Made by a program: the position numbers and the translations under genes | Notes under the pieces: model-generated | Database searches by the model: none | Seen by the model: only the letters and a program-made list of their open reading frames with translations | What the model was told of the DNA's origin: nothing | Assembly (NCBI RefSeq): GCF_009901955.1 | Contig: NZ_WUTS01000001.1 | Coordinates: 124,001-188,000 of the forward strand | Source of the DNA: Halomonas icarae | GTDB lineage: Bacteria > Pseudomonadota > Gammaproteobacteria > Pseudomonadales > Halomonadaceae | Direction: 5' to 3' | Length of the DNA: 64,000 nt | Shown: piece by piece, positions 27,130 to 34,961 of the stretch | How positions within the stretch are numbered: position 1 is the stretch's first letter | Layout: each line of letters starts with the position of its first letter

Positions 27130-27921
27130 ATGGCCGTTTCCTCTCTCTCCATCGACCAGCAGGCCATCGACCAGCAGGTCGTGCTTGTCACCGGCGGTGC
27201 TCGTGGGCTCGGCGCTCATCTGACCCGAGCCTTTCTCGGTCAGGGCGCCCGGGTGGTGGTGAACTATTTCCAGAGTCGCGATGCCGCCGAGGCACTGGTG
27301 AAGGAGGCGCCACAGCGGTTACTGGCCGTCCAGGCCGACGTGCGTGACGCCGAGGCGATCGAGTCGCTGTTCGAGCAGGCTCGTGAGCATTTCGGCACGC
27401 CGATTACCACCGTGGTCAATAATGCCCTGCCCGCGTTCTCCTTTAACGGCGACGCGCGTCCCGACGCCGATGCCCTGGACTGGTCGCAGCTTCAGCAGCA
27501 GCTTGAGGGTGTCAACCGGGGAGCGCTGAACACCATCCAGGCGGCGCTGGCCGGCATGCGCGAGCAGGGAGGTGGGCGCATCGTCAATATCGGCACCAAT
27601 CTGTTCCAGAACCCCGTCGTGCCGTACCACGACTATACCGCCGGCAAGGCCGCGCTGCTCTCGCTGACCCGCACGCTCGCCAACGACCTGGGGCCCGACA
27701 ACATCACCGTGAACATGATCTCCGGTGGGTTGCTGCGCACGACCGATGCGTCCAGTGCGACCCCGGAGGCGGTCTTCGACCTGATCGCGCAGAACACCCC
27801 CCTGCGGCGTGTGACCACCCCGGAGGAGTTTGCCGACGCGGCGCTGTTCTTCGCCTCACCCTGGTCCAGGGCGGTCACCGGTCAGAATCTGATCGTCGAC
27901 GGTGGACTGGTGAAAGGGTGA
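27130..27921 (+). CDS. SDR-family oxidoreductase under TPP-riboswitch control
   Basis: A 263-residue short-chain dehydrogenase/reductase. It has the NAD(P) motif 'VLVTGGARGLGAHLTRAFL', 'VQADVRDAEAIESLFEQA', a 'TTVVNNALPAF' strand-4 motif, and the catalytic Tyr-Lys in 'YHDYTAGKAALLSLTRTLA'; the C-terminal 'NLIVDGGL' is typical of FabG-like members. It looks like 3-oxoacyl-ACP reductase by sequence, but a TPP riboswitch lies in front and a flavin monooxygenase overlaps its stop codon. That context points to thiamin or a thiamin precursor or analogue rather than fatty acids. The substrate is unknown. Confidence 0.88.
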   Translation: MAVSSLSIDQQAIDQQVVLVTGGARGLGAHLTRAFLGQGARVVVNYFQSRDAAEALVKEAPQRLLAVQADVRDAEAIESLFEQAREHFGTPITTVVNNALPAFSFNGDARPDADALDWSQLQQQLEGVNRGALNTIQAALAGMREQGGGRIVNIGTNLFQNPVVPYHDYTAGKAALLSLTRTLANDLGPDNITVNMISGGLLRTTDASSATPEAVFDLIAQNTPLRRVTTPEEFADAALFFASPWSRAVTGQNLIVDGGLVKG

Positions 27922-29231
27922 TGAAGGCACGCAATCCCGGCGAGAAGCTGCACCTCAATCTGTTCGTGATGGGCAATGGCCACCATCGCGCGGCATGGCG
28001 CCATCCCGACTCCTGCGCCGAGCGCCTTGGCGATATCGCCTACTATGAATCCCTGGCCCGCATCGCCGAGCGCGGCAAGCTGGATGCGCTGTTCTTCGCC
28101 GACGGCATGAGTGTCGGTAGCGTGGAAGATGGCTTCCACTGGCACCTCGAGCCGCTGACCGCACTCTCCGCCATGAGCCGTGCCACTCGGCGGATCGGGC
28201 TGATCAGCACGATCTCGAGCACCTTCTACACGCCCTTCCACGCCGCCAGGCTGGTGGGCTCGCTGGATCATATCTCCGGCGGACGAGTGGGCTGGAATGT
28301 GGTGACCTCGATGTTCGACAGCGAGGCACGCAACCACGGCTATGCGGCCATGCCACCGCATGCCGAGCGCTATGCGCGTGCCGAGGAGTTTGTGCAGACG
28401 GTATTGGCGCTGTGGGACAGCTGGTCCGACGACGCCATCGAGCGCGATCGTCAGGGCCGCTATGCCGATCCCGACAAGGTGCGCCAGATTGACCACCACG
28501 GTGAGCACTTCCTGGTCGATGGGCCCCTCAACCTGCCGCGGCCTCCCCAGGGCAACCCGGTACTGGTGCAGGCGGGTGCTTCTTCCCAGGGGCGCGATCT
28601 GGCGGCGCGCTACGCCGAGGCGATCTATGCGGTCGCCTACGACCTGGAGGCCGCCCAGGCCTATTATCGGGATATCAAGTCGCGGGTGGCGGCGGCCGGG
28701 CGCACCGCGCCGGTGCCGATCCTGCCGGGGCTCGTCACCTATGTGGGCTCTACCATGGAGGAGGCTCGTGCCAAGCAGCGGGAGCTGGACGACTGTCTGC
28801 CGGTGGAGGCCTCGCTGCGCCAGCTGGGACTGTTCATCGAGCAGGACTGCAGTGGCTGGGATCTGGATGCACCAGTTCCATCACTACCGCCGCTGGCCGA
28901 ATTTCGTGGTCCCCAGGGGCGCTATGCCACCATTCTGCGCATCGTCGAGACCGAGCAGCCCACCCTGCGCGAGCTGCTGGGGCGGCTCGCCGCGGGCGGC
29001 GGCCACTGCACCATGATCGGTACCCCGGAGAGCATTGCCGATGAGATGGAGCGCTGGTTCCACGGCCGCGGGGCGGACGGCTTCAACCTGATGCCGCCGT
29101 CGCTACCCTCCGGGATCGAGGACTTCGTGGATCAGGTGGTGCCGGAGCTTCAGCGTCGCGGACTCTTCCGGGAAGAGTACGAAGCGGCGACGCTGCGGGG
29201 GCATTTCGGCCTCGAGAGGCCGGCGGGCTGA
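27921..29231 (+). CDS. LLM-class flavin-dependent monooxygenase (NtaA/SnaA/DszA family) under TPP-riboswitch control
   Basis: A 436-residue FMN-dependent luciferase-like monooxygenase. The NtaA/SnaA/DszA family is recognised from 'ERGKLDALFFADGMSV', 'EPLTALSAMSRATRRIGLISTISSTFYTPFHAARL', 'ISGGRVGWNVVTS' and 'HRAAWRHP'. Such enzymes take FMNH2 from a separate reductase and oxygenate C-S or C-N centres (sulfones, nitrilotriacetate). Its ATG overlaps the SDR stop (TGATG), so the two are translationally coupled and share the TPP riboswitch. No flavin reductase is adjacent. A role in breaking down or salvaging a thiazole, thioether or oxidised thiamin derivative is inference. Confidence 0.88.
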   Translation: MKARNPGEKLHLNLFVMGNGHHRAAWRHPDSCAERLGDIAYYESLARIAERGKLDALFFADGMSVGSVEDGFHWHLEPLTALSAMSRATRRIGLISTISSTFYTPFHAARLVGSLDHISGGRVGWNVVTSMFDSEARNHGYAAMPPHAERYARAEEFVQTVLALWDSWSDDAIERDRQGRYADPDKVRQIDHHGEHFLVDGPLNLPRPPQGNPVLVQAGASSQGRDLAARYAEAIYAVAYDLEAAQAYYRDIKSRVAAAGRTAPVPILPGLVTYVGSTMEEARAKQRELDDCLPVEASLRQLGLFIEQDCSGWDLDAPVPSLPPLAEFRGPQGRYATILRIVETEQPTLRELLGRLAAGGGHCTMIGTPESIADEMERWFHGRGADGFNLMPPSLPSGIEDFVDQVVPELQRRGLFREEYEAATLRGHFGLERPAG

Positions 29232-29273
29232 AGCTCCTGGTGATCCGTTCACGGTAGCGGTTCCCCACAATAA

Positions 29274-29300
29274 ACAACGCCCCCTTTCGAGGGGCGTTGT
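29274..29300. terminator. Terminator between the two convergent TPP-controlled units
   Basis: A perfect 10-bp stem ACAACGCCCC (29274-29283) with GGGGCGTTGT (29291-29300). On the minus strand TTTATT follows, so it mainly serves the transporter gene. The rightward side has only GCGTTC. Confidence 0.75.
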
Positions 29301-29321
29301 GCGTTCTGGTGCGAAAGGCGC

Positions 29322-30764
29322 TTACCCCTCGAAGCGTCGGGTGCCGGCGCTCAGTGCCGCAAAGTCGAAGCGTTGCTTCGCCGGCAGCAGCGCCAGGAGT
29401 GCCAGGCCCGCCACGACCGGCACGAAGGTGGCGAGCAGGAAGGACTCCATCAGGGTGTTCAAGGCGTCGCCCGGAACCGGGAAGAGGGTGAGTCCGGCGA
29501 CCAGGCCGCTGAGCGTGGCCAGTACCGCGGCGCGGCCGTCGAAGCGGCGATTGAACAGCCCGAAGAATACCGGGAAGGCCGCCGCGCAGCAGAGCAGGTC
29601 GGCCAGCAGGAACAGGTAGAGCACGCTGTAGCCCTGGGCGGCCACGAAGGTCACCGGCAGCGCCAGCAGCAGGATCAGCCAGCGCGACAGCCGCATCAGC
29701 CGCTGGCCGCTGGCGTCAGGCAGCAGCCGTCCGCCATCCACGGCGATCATGCTCGAGGCGGCGCTGATGGTGGTGTCGGCGCTGCTCATGACCAGCGCCA
29801 GGCCCAGGAAGATCAGGCCCACGGCGAACCAGCCGGGAATATCGGCGAGCAGCACGCTGAACAGCGCGACCGAGCCGTCACCGGGCAGACCCAGCCCCAC
29901 GAACGCCAGGCCAAACAGCCCCATCACGAAGATCATCGGGGCGCTCAACAGGCCGCCGAGCAGAAAGCCAAGGCCCACGGCGCGGTTGCTCTGCGCCGCG
30001 TAGACCCGCTGCCAGTTGCCTTGATAGAAGAGTCCGGTCAGCATCACGGCCAGGAAGAAGGTAAGGCCGGCCTTGAGCCCCCCCAGGTCGGTGATATCCA
30101 GCAGTTGCGGCGCCGCCGACTCGAGTCCGGCGAGGGTGGGGCCGACGCCGCCGGCGGCCTGCCAGCCGACGATCAGCAGCACGGCGAGCAGCGGCATGAT
30201 CACGATCATTTGCACCTTGTCGGTAAAGATCGAGGCACGCAGTCCGCCATACAGGGTGTAGAGCAGGGTGGCCGCCATTACCACCGAGCTGGTCGCCCAC
30301 AGCGGGACCGGCGCCAGCAGCGCGACCATCTTGGCGATGGCGGTGATTCCCGCGGCCAGGGAGATGAACAGGTAGAACAGCATGATGACCAGGGTGAAGG
30401 CGTACATGGGGCGCCCGTAGCGGCTCATCACGAACTCGGTCAGCGAGTGGCCGCCCGGCGAGAGCTCGCGCAGGCGCCGCCCCAGGGGAATCATCACCAG
30501 CCGGGGCGCCAGCGAGCCCAGCGCATAGCCGGCAATGGCACCCAGGCCGCCCCAGGTGGCCGCCTGGGCGGGGCCGAACAGGATCCAGGTGCCCAGCGTC
30601 GAGGCCATCAGGGTCAGCACCGTGGCGGTGGCCCCCTGGCTGTTGCGGGCGATGATGAAGTCCTCGAGGCTCTCGTTGTGGCGGCGTGCATAGAGCAGGC
30701 CCGGCACGGCGAACAGCACGGAGAAGACGATGAGCCACCAGAAGGCGTGGGCGGTCGACAGCAT
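29322..30764 (-). CDS. SSS-family transporter under TPP-riboswitch control (ThiV-like)
   Basis: A 480-residue sodium:solute symporter with about 13 hydrophobic segments. It includes 'GTWILFGPAQAATWGGLGAIAGYALG' and 'YGGLRASIFTDKVQMIVIMPLLAVLL', SSS-family regions similar to PanF-type proteins. A TPP riboswitch in its leader indicates uptake of thiamin or a thiamin precursor. A PanF-like transporter behind THI elements was predicted earlier in comparative work and named ThiV, and this gene fits that description. The ribosome-binding site is AGGGAG. It is convergent with the SDR-LLM operon, and both would be expressed together when TPP is low. Confidence 0.85.
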   Translation of the reverse strand: MLSTAHAFWWLIVFSVLFAVPGLLYARRHNESLEDFIIARNSQGATATVLTLMASTLGTWILFGPAQAATWGGLGAIAGYALGSLAPRLVMIPLGRRLRELSPGGHSLTEFVMSRYGRPMYAFTLVIMLFYLFISLAAGITAIAKMVALLAPVPLWATSSVVMAATLLYTLYGGLRASIFTDKVQMIVIMPLLAVLLIVGWQAAGGVGPTLAGLESAAPQLLDITDLGGLKAGLTFFLAVMLTGLFYQGNWQRVYAAQSNRAVGLGFLLGGLLSAPMIFVMGLFGLAFVGLGLPGDGSVALFSVLLADIPGWFAVGLIFLGLALVMSSADTTISAASSMIAVDGGRLLPDASGQRLMRLSRWLILLLALPVTFVAAQGYSVLYLFLLADLLCCAAAFPVFFGLFNRRFDGRAAVLATLSGLVAGLTLFPVPGDALNTLMESFLLATFVPVVAGLALLALLPAKQRFDFAALSAGTRRFEG

Positions 30765-30859
30765 GACGTACTCCCTAGCGTGGATAGGCCCGGTACGATG
30801 CCGAGCGTCGCTACGAGAGGACGCAGTTGCGTTGGGTGAGAAGCATGGCCAGATGGCAC

Positions 30860-30963
30860 TTCCTTCCCTTCGCCGGCATTATCCGGATCAGGTTCGAAGG
30901 GTCACCGGGCGTGTCATCTGCGCACGCTGCCGGAATCTCAGTCCACAAGGACTCCCCCAGGAA
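30860..30963 (-). ncRNA. TPP riboswitch of the ThiV-like transporter gene
   Basis: Read on the minus strand it has the THI order: GGGGGAGTCC, an extra P3a-type stem, ACTGAGA, a second variable stem, ACCCTTCGAACCTGATCCGG, ATAATGCCGGCGAAGGGAAG, closed by TTCCT/AGGAA. It ends about 95 bp before the transporter start. The optional stems are longer than in the other copy, so the two are not a recent duplication. Confidence 0.92.
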
Positions 30964-31110
30964 TGCGACCCAGCTTAGGGGGCCGGTGTCACGGGGTCAA
31001 CATGGCGCGAATACCCGCTTGAATCGGTAAGGTATCGCCCTCATATCGTTAGCAGCATATTTTTTGCGGAATCCCCGCTATCGAACACCGAATCGTTTCA
31101 AGGATTGCAC

Positions 31111-32082
31111 ATGGCCGAACCGGCTCTGTCCATCCGTGGCCTGACCAAGGTTTACGGCAATGGCTTCCAGGCCCTGAAGGGCATCGACCTCGATGTCGCG
31201 GAAGGGGACTTCTTCGCGCTGCTCGGACCCAATGGGGCCGGCAAGTCCACCACACTGGGCGTGGTCTGCTCGCTGGTGCAGAAGAGCGACGGCAAGGTGT
31301 CGATCTTCGGCATCGATATCGACCGTGACTTCGCTCGCGCCAAGTACCACCTGGGCGTGGTGCCCCAGGAGTTCAACTTCAACCAGTTCGAGAAGGTCAT
31401 CGATATCGTGCTGGCCCAGGCCGGCTACTACGGCATGTCGCGGCGCGAGGCCCTGCCGCGGGCCGAGGAGCTGCTGCGTGACCTGGGCCTGTGGGACAAG
31501 CGCAACGGCAATGCCCGCATGCTCTCCGGCGGCATGAAGCGGCGCCTGATGATCGCCCGTGCCCTGATGCATCGCCCCAGGCTGCTGATCCTCGATGAGC
31601 CTACCGCCGGCGTGGATATCGAGCTGCGCCGCAGCATGTGGGAGTACATGCGCCGCATCAATCGAGAGGAGGGCACCACCATCATCCTCACGACCCACTA
31701 CCTGGAGGAGGCCGAGAGCCTGTGTCGCAACGTGGCGATCATCAACCACGGTGAGATCATTCGAAATACCAGCGTGCGCGACCTGCTGATGGAGCTGGAT
31801 ACCGAGACCTTCCTGTTCGACCTGGCCCATGCGCTGGATGAGGTGCCGGAAGTGCCCGGCTTCGAGGTCACCCAGTCGGAGCCCGCCCAGCTCGCCGTGG
31901 CGGTCCATCGTGGCCAGCGTCTCAATGACATCTTCGAGGCGCTTTCCGAGCGTGGCATTCAGGTGGTCTCCATGCGCAACCGCGCCAACCGCCTGGAGGA
32001 GATGTTCGTCTCCATGGTGGAGCAGGGCAACGAGGCCCTGGACCAGAAAGCCGCCGCCAAGGACAAGGAGGCCAGCGCATGA
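31111..32082 (+). CDS. yadG: ABC exporter ATP-binding protein (YadG-like)
   Basis: A 323-residue ABC-2-type ATPase. Walker A is 'LLGPNGAGKSTTLG', the signature is 'MLSGGMKRRLMIARALMHRP', Walker B is 'LLILDEPTAGVDIELRRSMW', and the switch His is in 'TTHYLEEAESL'. It is close in length and order to E. coli YadG. A C-terminal region with a helical end extends past the ATPase core. The ATG at 31111 is used rather than the TTG two codons earlier. It overlaps its permease partner by 4 bp (ATGA). The substrate is unknown. Confidence 0.9.
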   Translation: MAEPALSIRGLTKVYGNGFQALKGIDLDVAEGDFFALLGPNGAGKSTTLGVVCSLVQKSDGKVSIFGIDIDRDFARAKYHLGVVPQEFNFNQFEKVIDIVLAQAGYYGMSRREALPRAEELLRDLGLWDKRNGNARMLSGGMKRRLMIARALMHRPRLLILDEPTAGVDIELRRSMWEYMRRINREEGTTIILTTHYLEEAESLCRNVAIINHGEIIRNTSVRDLLMELDTETFLFDLAHALDEVPEVPGFEVTQSEPAQLAVAVHRGQRLNDIFEALSERGIQVVSMRNRANRLEEMFVSMVEQGNEALDQKAAAKDKEASA

Positions 32083-32852
32083 ATCCCTATCAGATCGCGA
32101 TCGCCCTGTGGACTCTGGTGATCAAGGAGATCAAGCGCTTCACGCGTATCTGGCCGCAGACCCTGTTGCCGCCCTCGATCACCATGACCATGTACTTCAT
32201 CATCTTCGGCAACCTGATCGGTTCGCGTATCGGCGAGATGGATGGCTACAGCTACATGGACTTCATCGTCCCCGGGCTGATCATGATGGCGGTGATCACC
32301 AACAGCTACTCCAACGTCGCCTCCTCCTTCTTCTCCAACAAGTTTCAGCGCAGCGTGGAGGAGATGATGGTGTCGCCGATGCCCAACTGGGTGATTCTCT
32401 CCGGCTTCGTGCTCGGCGGCATGACCCGGGGCCTTGGGGTCGGCCTGATCGTCACGGTCGTGTCACTGTTCTTCACCCGCCTGAGCGTGGCGCACCCGGT
32501 GCTGACCGTACTGGTGGTGGTGCTGACCGCGGCGCTGTTCGCCATCGGCGGCTTTATCAACGCCCTGCTGGGCAAGAAGTTCGATGATATCTCCATCGTG
32601 CCGACCTTTATCCTGACACCGCTGACCTATCTGGGCGGGGTCTTCTACTCCATCTCGCTGCTGCCGGAGTTCTGGCAGGGCGTGTCGATGCTCAATCCCA
32701 TCCTCTACATGGTCAACGTCTTCCGCTACGGCTTCCTCGGTGTCTCGGATATCCCGGTGGGCTGGGCCCTGGCCGCGATCTTCACCTTTATCGTGGTGCT
32801 GTTCGGCGTGGCCCTGTGGATGCTGGAGCGTGGCAAGGGGATCCGCTCATGA
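32079..32852 (+). CDS. yadH: ABC-2-type permease (YadH-like)
   Basis: A 257-residue membrane protein with six hydrophobic segments and the ABC-2 permease signature region 'TFILTPLTYLGGVFYSISLLPEFWQG'. It matches E. coli YadH in length and begins with an amphipathic 'LVIKEIKRFTRIWPQTLLPP' helix typical of the family. It forms the exporter with the upstream ATPase and is overlapped by queF (ATGA), so all three genes are probably translated as one message. Confidence 0.9.
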   Translation: MNPYQIAIALWTLVIKEIKRFTRIWPQTLLPPSITMTMYFIIFGNLIGSRIGEMDGYSYMDFIVPGLIMMAVITNSYSNVASSFFSNKFQRSVEEMMVSPMPNWVILSGFVLGGMTRGLGVGLIVTVVSLFFTRLSVAHPVLTVLVVVLTAALFAIGGFINALLGKKFDDISIVPTFILTPLTYLGGVFYSISLLPEFWQGVSMLNPILYMVNVFRYGFLGVSDIPVGWALAAIFTFIVVLFGVALWMLERGKGIRS

Positions 32853-33682
32853 ACCATCGTCCCGAAACCCTCGCGGATGCCCCGCTGGGGCGTGAGTCCG
32901 CCTATCCCGAGCACTACGATGCCTCGCTGCTCTATGCCATACCGCGTGCCGCCAACCGGGCGCCATTGGGGATCGAGGAGGGGGCTCTGCCCTTCGTCGG
33001 CGAGGACGAGTGGCACGCCTTCGAGGTTAGCTGGCTGAACGCGCGCGGCAAGCCGGTGGTGGCCGTGGCACGTTTTCGTCTGCCTGCGGACTCACCCCAT
33101 CTGATCGAGTCCAAGTCCTGGAAGCTCTACCTTAACGGCTTCAACCAGAGCCGCTTCGAGAGTCGTGAGGCGGTCATCGAGACGCTGGAGCGCGATCTGG
33201 CGCATGTCGCCGGGGCCGCGGTCTCCGTCGAGCTGTTCGGCGTCGACGACGAGGCGCTGATGCCGCGCCGCCTTCCCGGCGAGTGCCTGGACGAGCTGGA
33301 TATCGAGATCGACGACTATACGCCCAGCGCCGAGCACCTGGTGGTGGGGGAGGAGATCGTCGAGGAGACCCTGCACTCGCACCTGCTCAAGTCCAACTGC
33401 CCGGTTACCGGCCAGCCCGACTGGGGCAGTGTGCTGATTCGCTACCGCGGCCCCAGGCTCGACCGCGAGGGGCTGTTGCGCTACCTGATCGGCTATCGCC
33501 AGCATCAGGACTTCCACGAGCACTGCGTGGAGCACATCTTCACCGATCTGATGGCCCGCGCACGTCCCGAGCGGCTGCTGGTATTGGCACGCTATGTACG
33601 CCGAGGCGGGCTAGATATCAGCCCCTGGCGGGCCACACCGGGTGAGCGCCCCCCTGAGCCGCTTAGGCTCGCGCGTCAATAG
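32849..33682 (+). CDS. queF: NADPH-dependent 7-cyano-7-deazaguanine reductase QueF (long, type II)
   Basis: A 277-residue enzyme, near E. coli QueF (282). It reduces preQ0 to preQ1 in queuosine biosynthesis. It has the nucleophile-cysteine motif 'SHLLKSNCPVTGQPDWGS', 'ESKSWKLYLNGFNQSRFESRE' (the QueF motif), and C-terminal 'FHEHCVEHIFTDL'. The ATG overlaps the yadH stop by 4 bases; the longer frame has no ribosome-binding site. Queuosine genes are often scattered, and no other member is seen here. Confidence 0.95.
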   Translation: MNHRPETLADAPLGRESAYPEHYDASLLYAIPRAANRAPLGIEEGALPFVGEDEWHAFEVSWLNARGKPVVAVARFRLPADSPHLIESKSWKLYLNGFNQSRFESREAVIETLERDLAHVAGAAVSVELFGVDDEALMPRRLPGECLDELDIEIDDYTPSAEHLVVGEEIVEETLHSHLLKSNCPVTGQPDWGSVLIRYRGPRLDREGLLRYLIGYRQHQDFHEHCVEHIFTDLMARARPERLLVLARYVRRGGLDISPWRATPGERPPEPLRLARQ

Positions 33683-33751
33683 GTGCCGCCGCCCCACTCG
33701 CACGACAGGCGAGCGGTGCGCTGCTAGAGTGGCGAAAGCCATTTAGAGTAG

Positions 33752-33766
33752 CGAGAACTGTTCTCG
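33752..33766. promoter_or_regulatory. 7-1-7 inverted repeat upstream of the nitroreductase gene
   Basis: CGAGAAC-T-GTTCTCG is a perfect palindrome with a single central base, 26 bp before the start codon. It is a likely operator; the regulator is unknown. Confidence 0.5.
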
Positions 33767-33791
33767 TATCAAGATTGCCAAGGGAGAGTTA

Positions 33792-34355
33792 ATGATGGAC
33801 GCGATATCGCTGCTGCATGAACGCAGCTCCATGGGCAAGCTGATGGGGCCACCGCCCAATGCCGAACAGCTCGAGGCCATCTATCGGGCGGCCCTGCGGG
33901 CACCGGACCACAAGGAGCTGCGTCCCTGGCGCTTTATCGAGTTCTCCGGCGAGGGCCTGGAGCGGCTGGGCGAGCTGTTCGCCGAGGCGGAGTATCGTGA
34001 GGATCCCCATGTCGGTGATACCGCCCTGAACGCCGCCCGCAAGAAGCCGCTGCGTGCTCCCATGGTGATTGCGGTGATCGCCAAGGTCACCCCGGAGGTG
34101 CCCAAGGTACCCAAGGTGGAGCAGGTGATCTCGGCCGGTTGTGCCGCCCACGCCATCCTGCTTGCCGCCCATGCCCAGGGCCTTGGCGCCATGTGGCGCA
34201 GCGGCAAGTACGCCTTCGACCCCGTGGTACGCAAGGGGTTGGGGCTGAACGAGGACGACGAGGTGGTGGCCTTCATCTATCTCGGCACCCTGGGCGGCCG
34301 CCACAAGCCCATCGCCCAGCATGATATCGACGACTTCGTCGAGCACTGGCGCTGA
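33792..34355 (+). CDS. Nitroreductase family protein (YdjA-like)
   Basis: A 187-residue FMN-dependent oxidoreductase close in length to E. coli YdjA (183). It has 'LLHERSSMGKLMGPPPNAEQLEAIYRAALRAPDHKELRPWRF', where the Arg and Pro-rich loop bind FMN, and 'AAHAILLAAHAQGLGAMWRSG'. It reduces nitro compounds or quinones with NAD(P)H. Two ATGs are adjacent (33792 and 33795); the first is used. The upstream palindrome suggests regulated expression. The next gene starts 1 bp after its stop. Confidence 0.9.
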   Translation: MMDAISLLHERSSMGKLMGPPPNAEQLEAIYRAALRAPDHKELRPWRFIEFSGEGLERLGELFAEAEYREDPHVGDTALNAARKKPLRAPMVIAVIAKVTPEVPKVPKVEQVISAGCAAHAILLAAHAQGLGAMWRSGKYAFDPVVRKGLGLNEDDEVVAFIYLGTLGGRHKPIAQHDIDDFVEHWR

Positions 34356-34356
34356 G

Positions 34357-34863
34357 ATGCGTGATATCGGCGTTCCCCACCCGCGACTCCCCCTGCCGCC
34401 CCAGGGCGGCGAGGATGACCCCGGCGAATTTCTCGCCTGGCTAGGCGAGGCGATTCCGCTGGTTCGGCAGCTGGGCATCCGCGAGATGCGCCGCGAGGGC
34501 GACCGGCTCGGCTGGGAGCTGGCGCTCACCCCCAACCTCAATGACAAGGGCACCGGCTTCGGTGGCTCCCTCGCCGCCCAGACCACCCTGCTGGGCTGGT
34601 GCTGGGCCACCCTCTGGCTGCGGCGTCGAGGCCTCGCCCGGGATGTGGTGGTGGCCGAGGCCACCCAGCGATTCCTGGCACCGGTGACCGGCGATTATTG
34701 TCTGGAGTGTCTGCCCGAGGCGGAGGAGGGGCCCGAGCGCCTCGCCGCAAGGCTCGATGAGAAGGGGCGCGGGCGCATCGCCCTGGTGCAGCGACTCTGG
34801 TGCGGTGAGACCCTGTGCCTGGAGGCACGCGGCGACTACGCGGTGCTGGCCGAACGCGCTTGA
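34357..34863 (+). CDS. Thioesterase-domain protein (YiiD C-terminal-like)
   Basis: A 168-residue protein resembling the hotdog-fold putative thioesterase domain found at the C-terminus of YiiD. It has 'LTPNLNDKGTGFGGSLAAQTTLLGWCWATLWLRRRGL' (the family core with the 'NDKGTGFGGS' signature) and 'VVAEATQRFLAPVTGDY'. The N-terminal acetyltransferase half of YiiD is missing, so this is the stand-alone form. The ATG at 34357 follows the nitroreductase stop directly, so translation is probably coupled. Confidence 0.82.
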   Translation: MRDIGVPHPRLPLPPQGGEDDPGEFLAWLGEAIPLVRQLGIREMRREGDRLGWELALTPNLNDKGTGFGGSLAAQTTLLGWCWATLWLRRRGLARDVVVAEATQRFLAPVTGDYCLECLPEAEEGPERLAARLDEKGRGRIALVQRLWCGETLCLEARGDYAVLAERA

Positions 34864-34888
34864 GACAGCGCTCGGCGAGAACGACATG

Positions 34889-34920
34889 ATCGGCCTTCGT
34901 AACGAAGGCCGATCTTTTTT
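34889..34920 (+). terminator. Rho-independent terminator
   Basis: Stem ATCGGCCTT with AAGGCCGAT and a CGTAACG loop, followed by CTTTTTT, on the plus strand 25 bases after the thioesterase-like gene. Confidence 0.9.
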
Positions 34921-34961
34921 CCCCTGGCGACGGTTAATTCACCTGCCAGGTAGCCGAAGAC

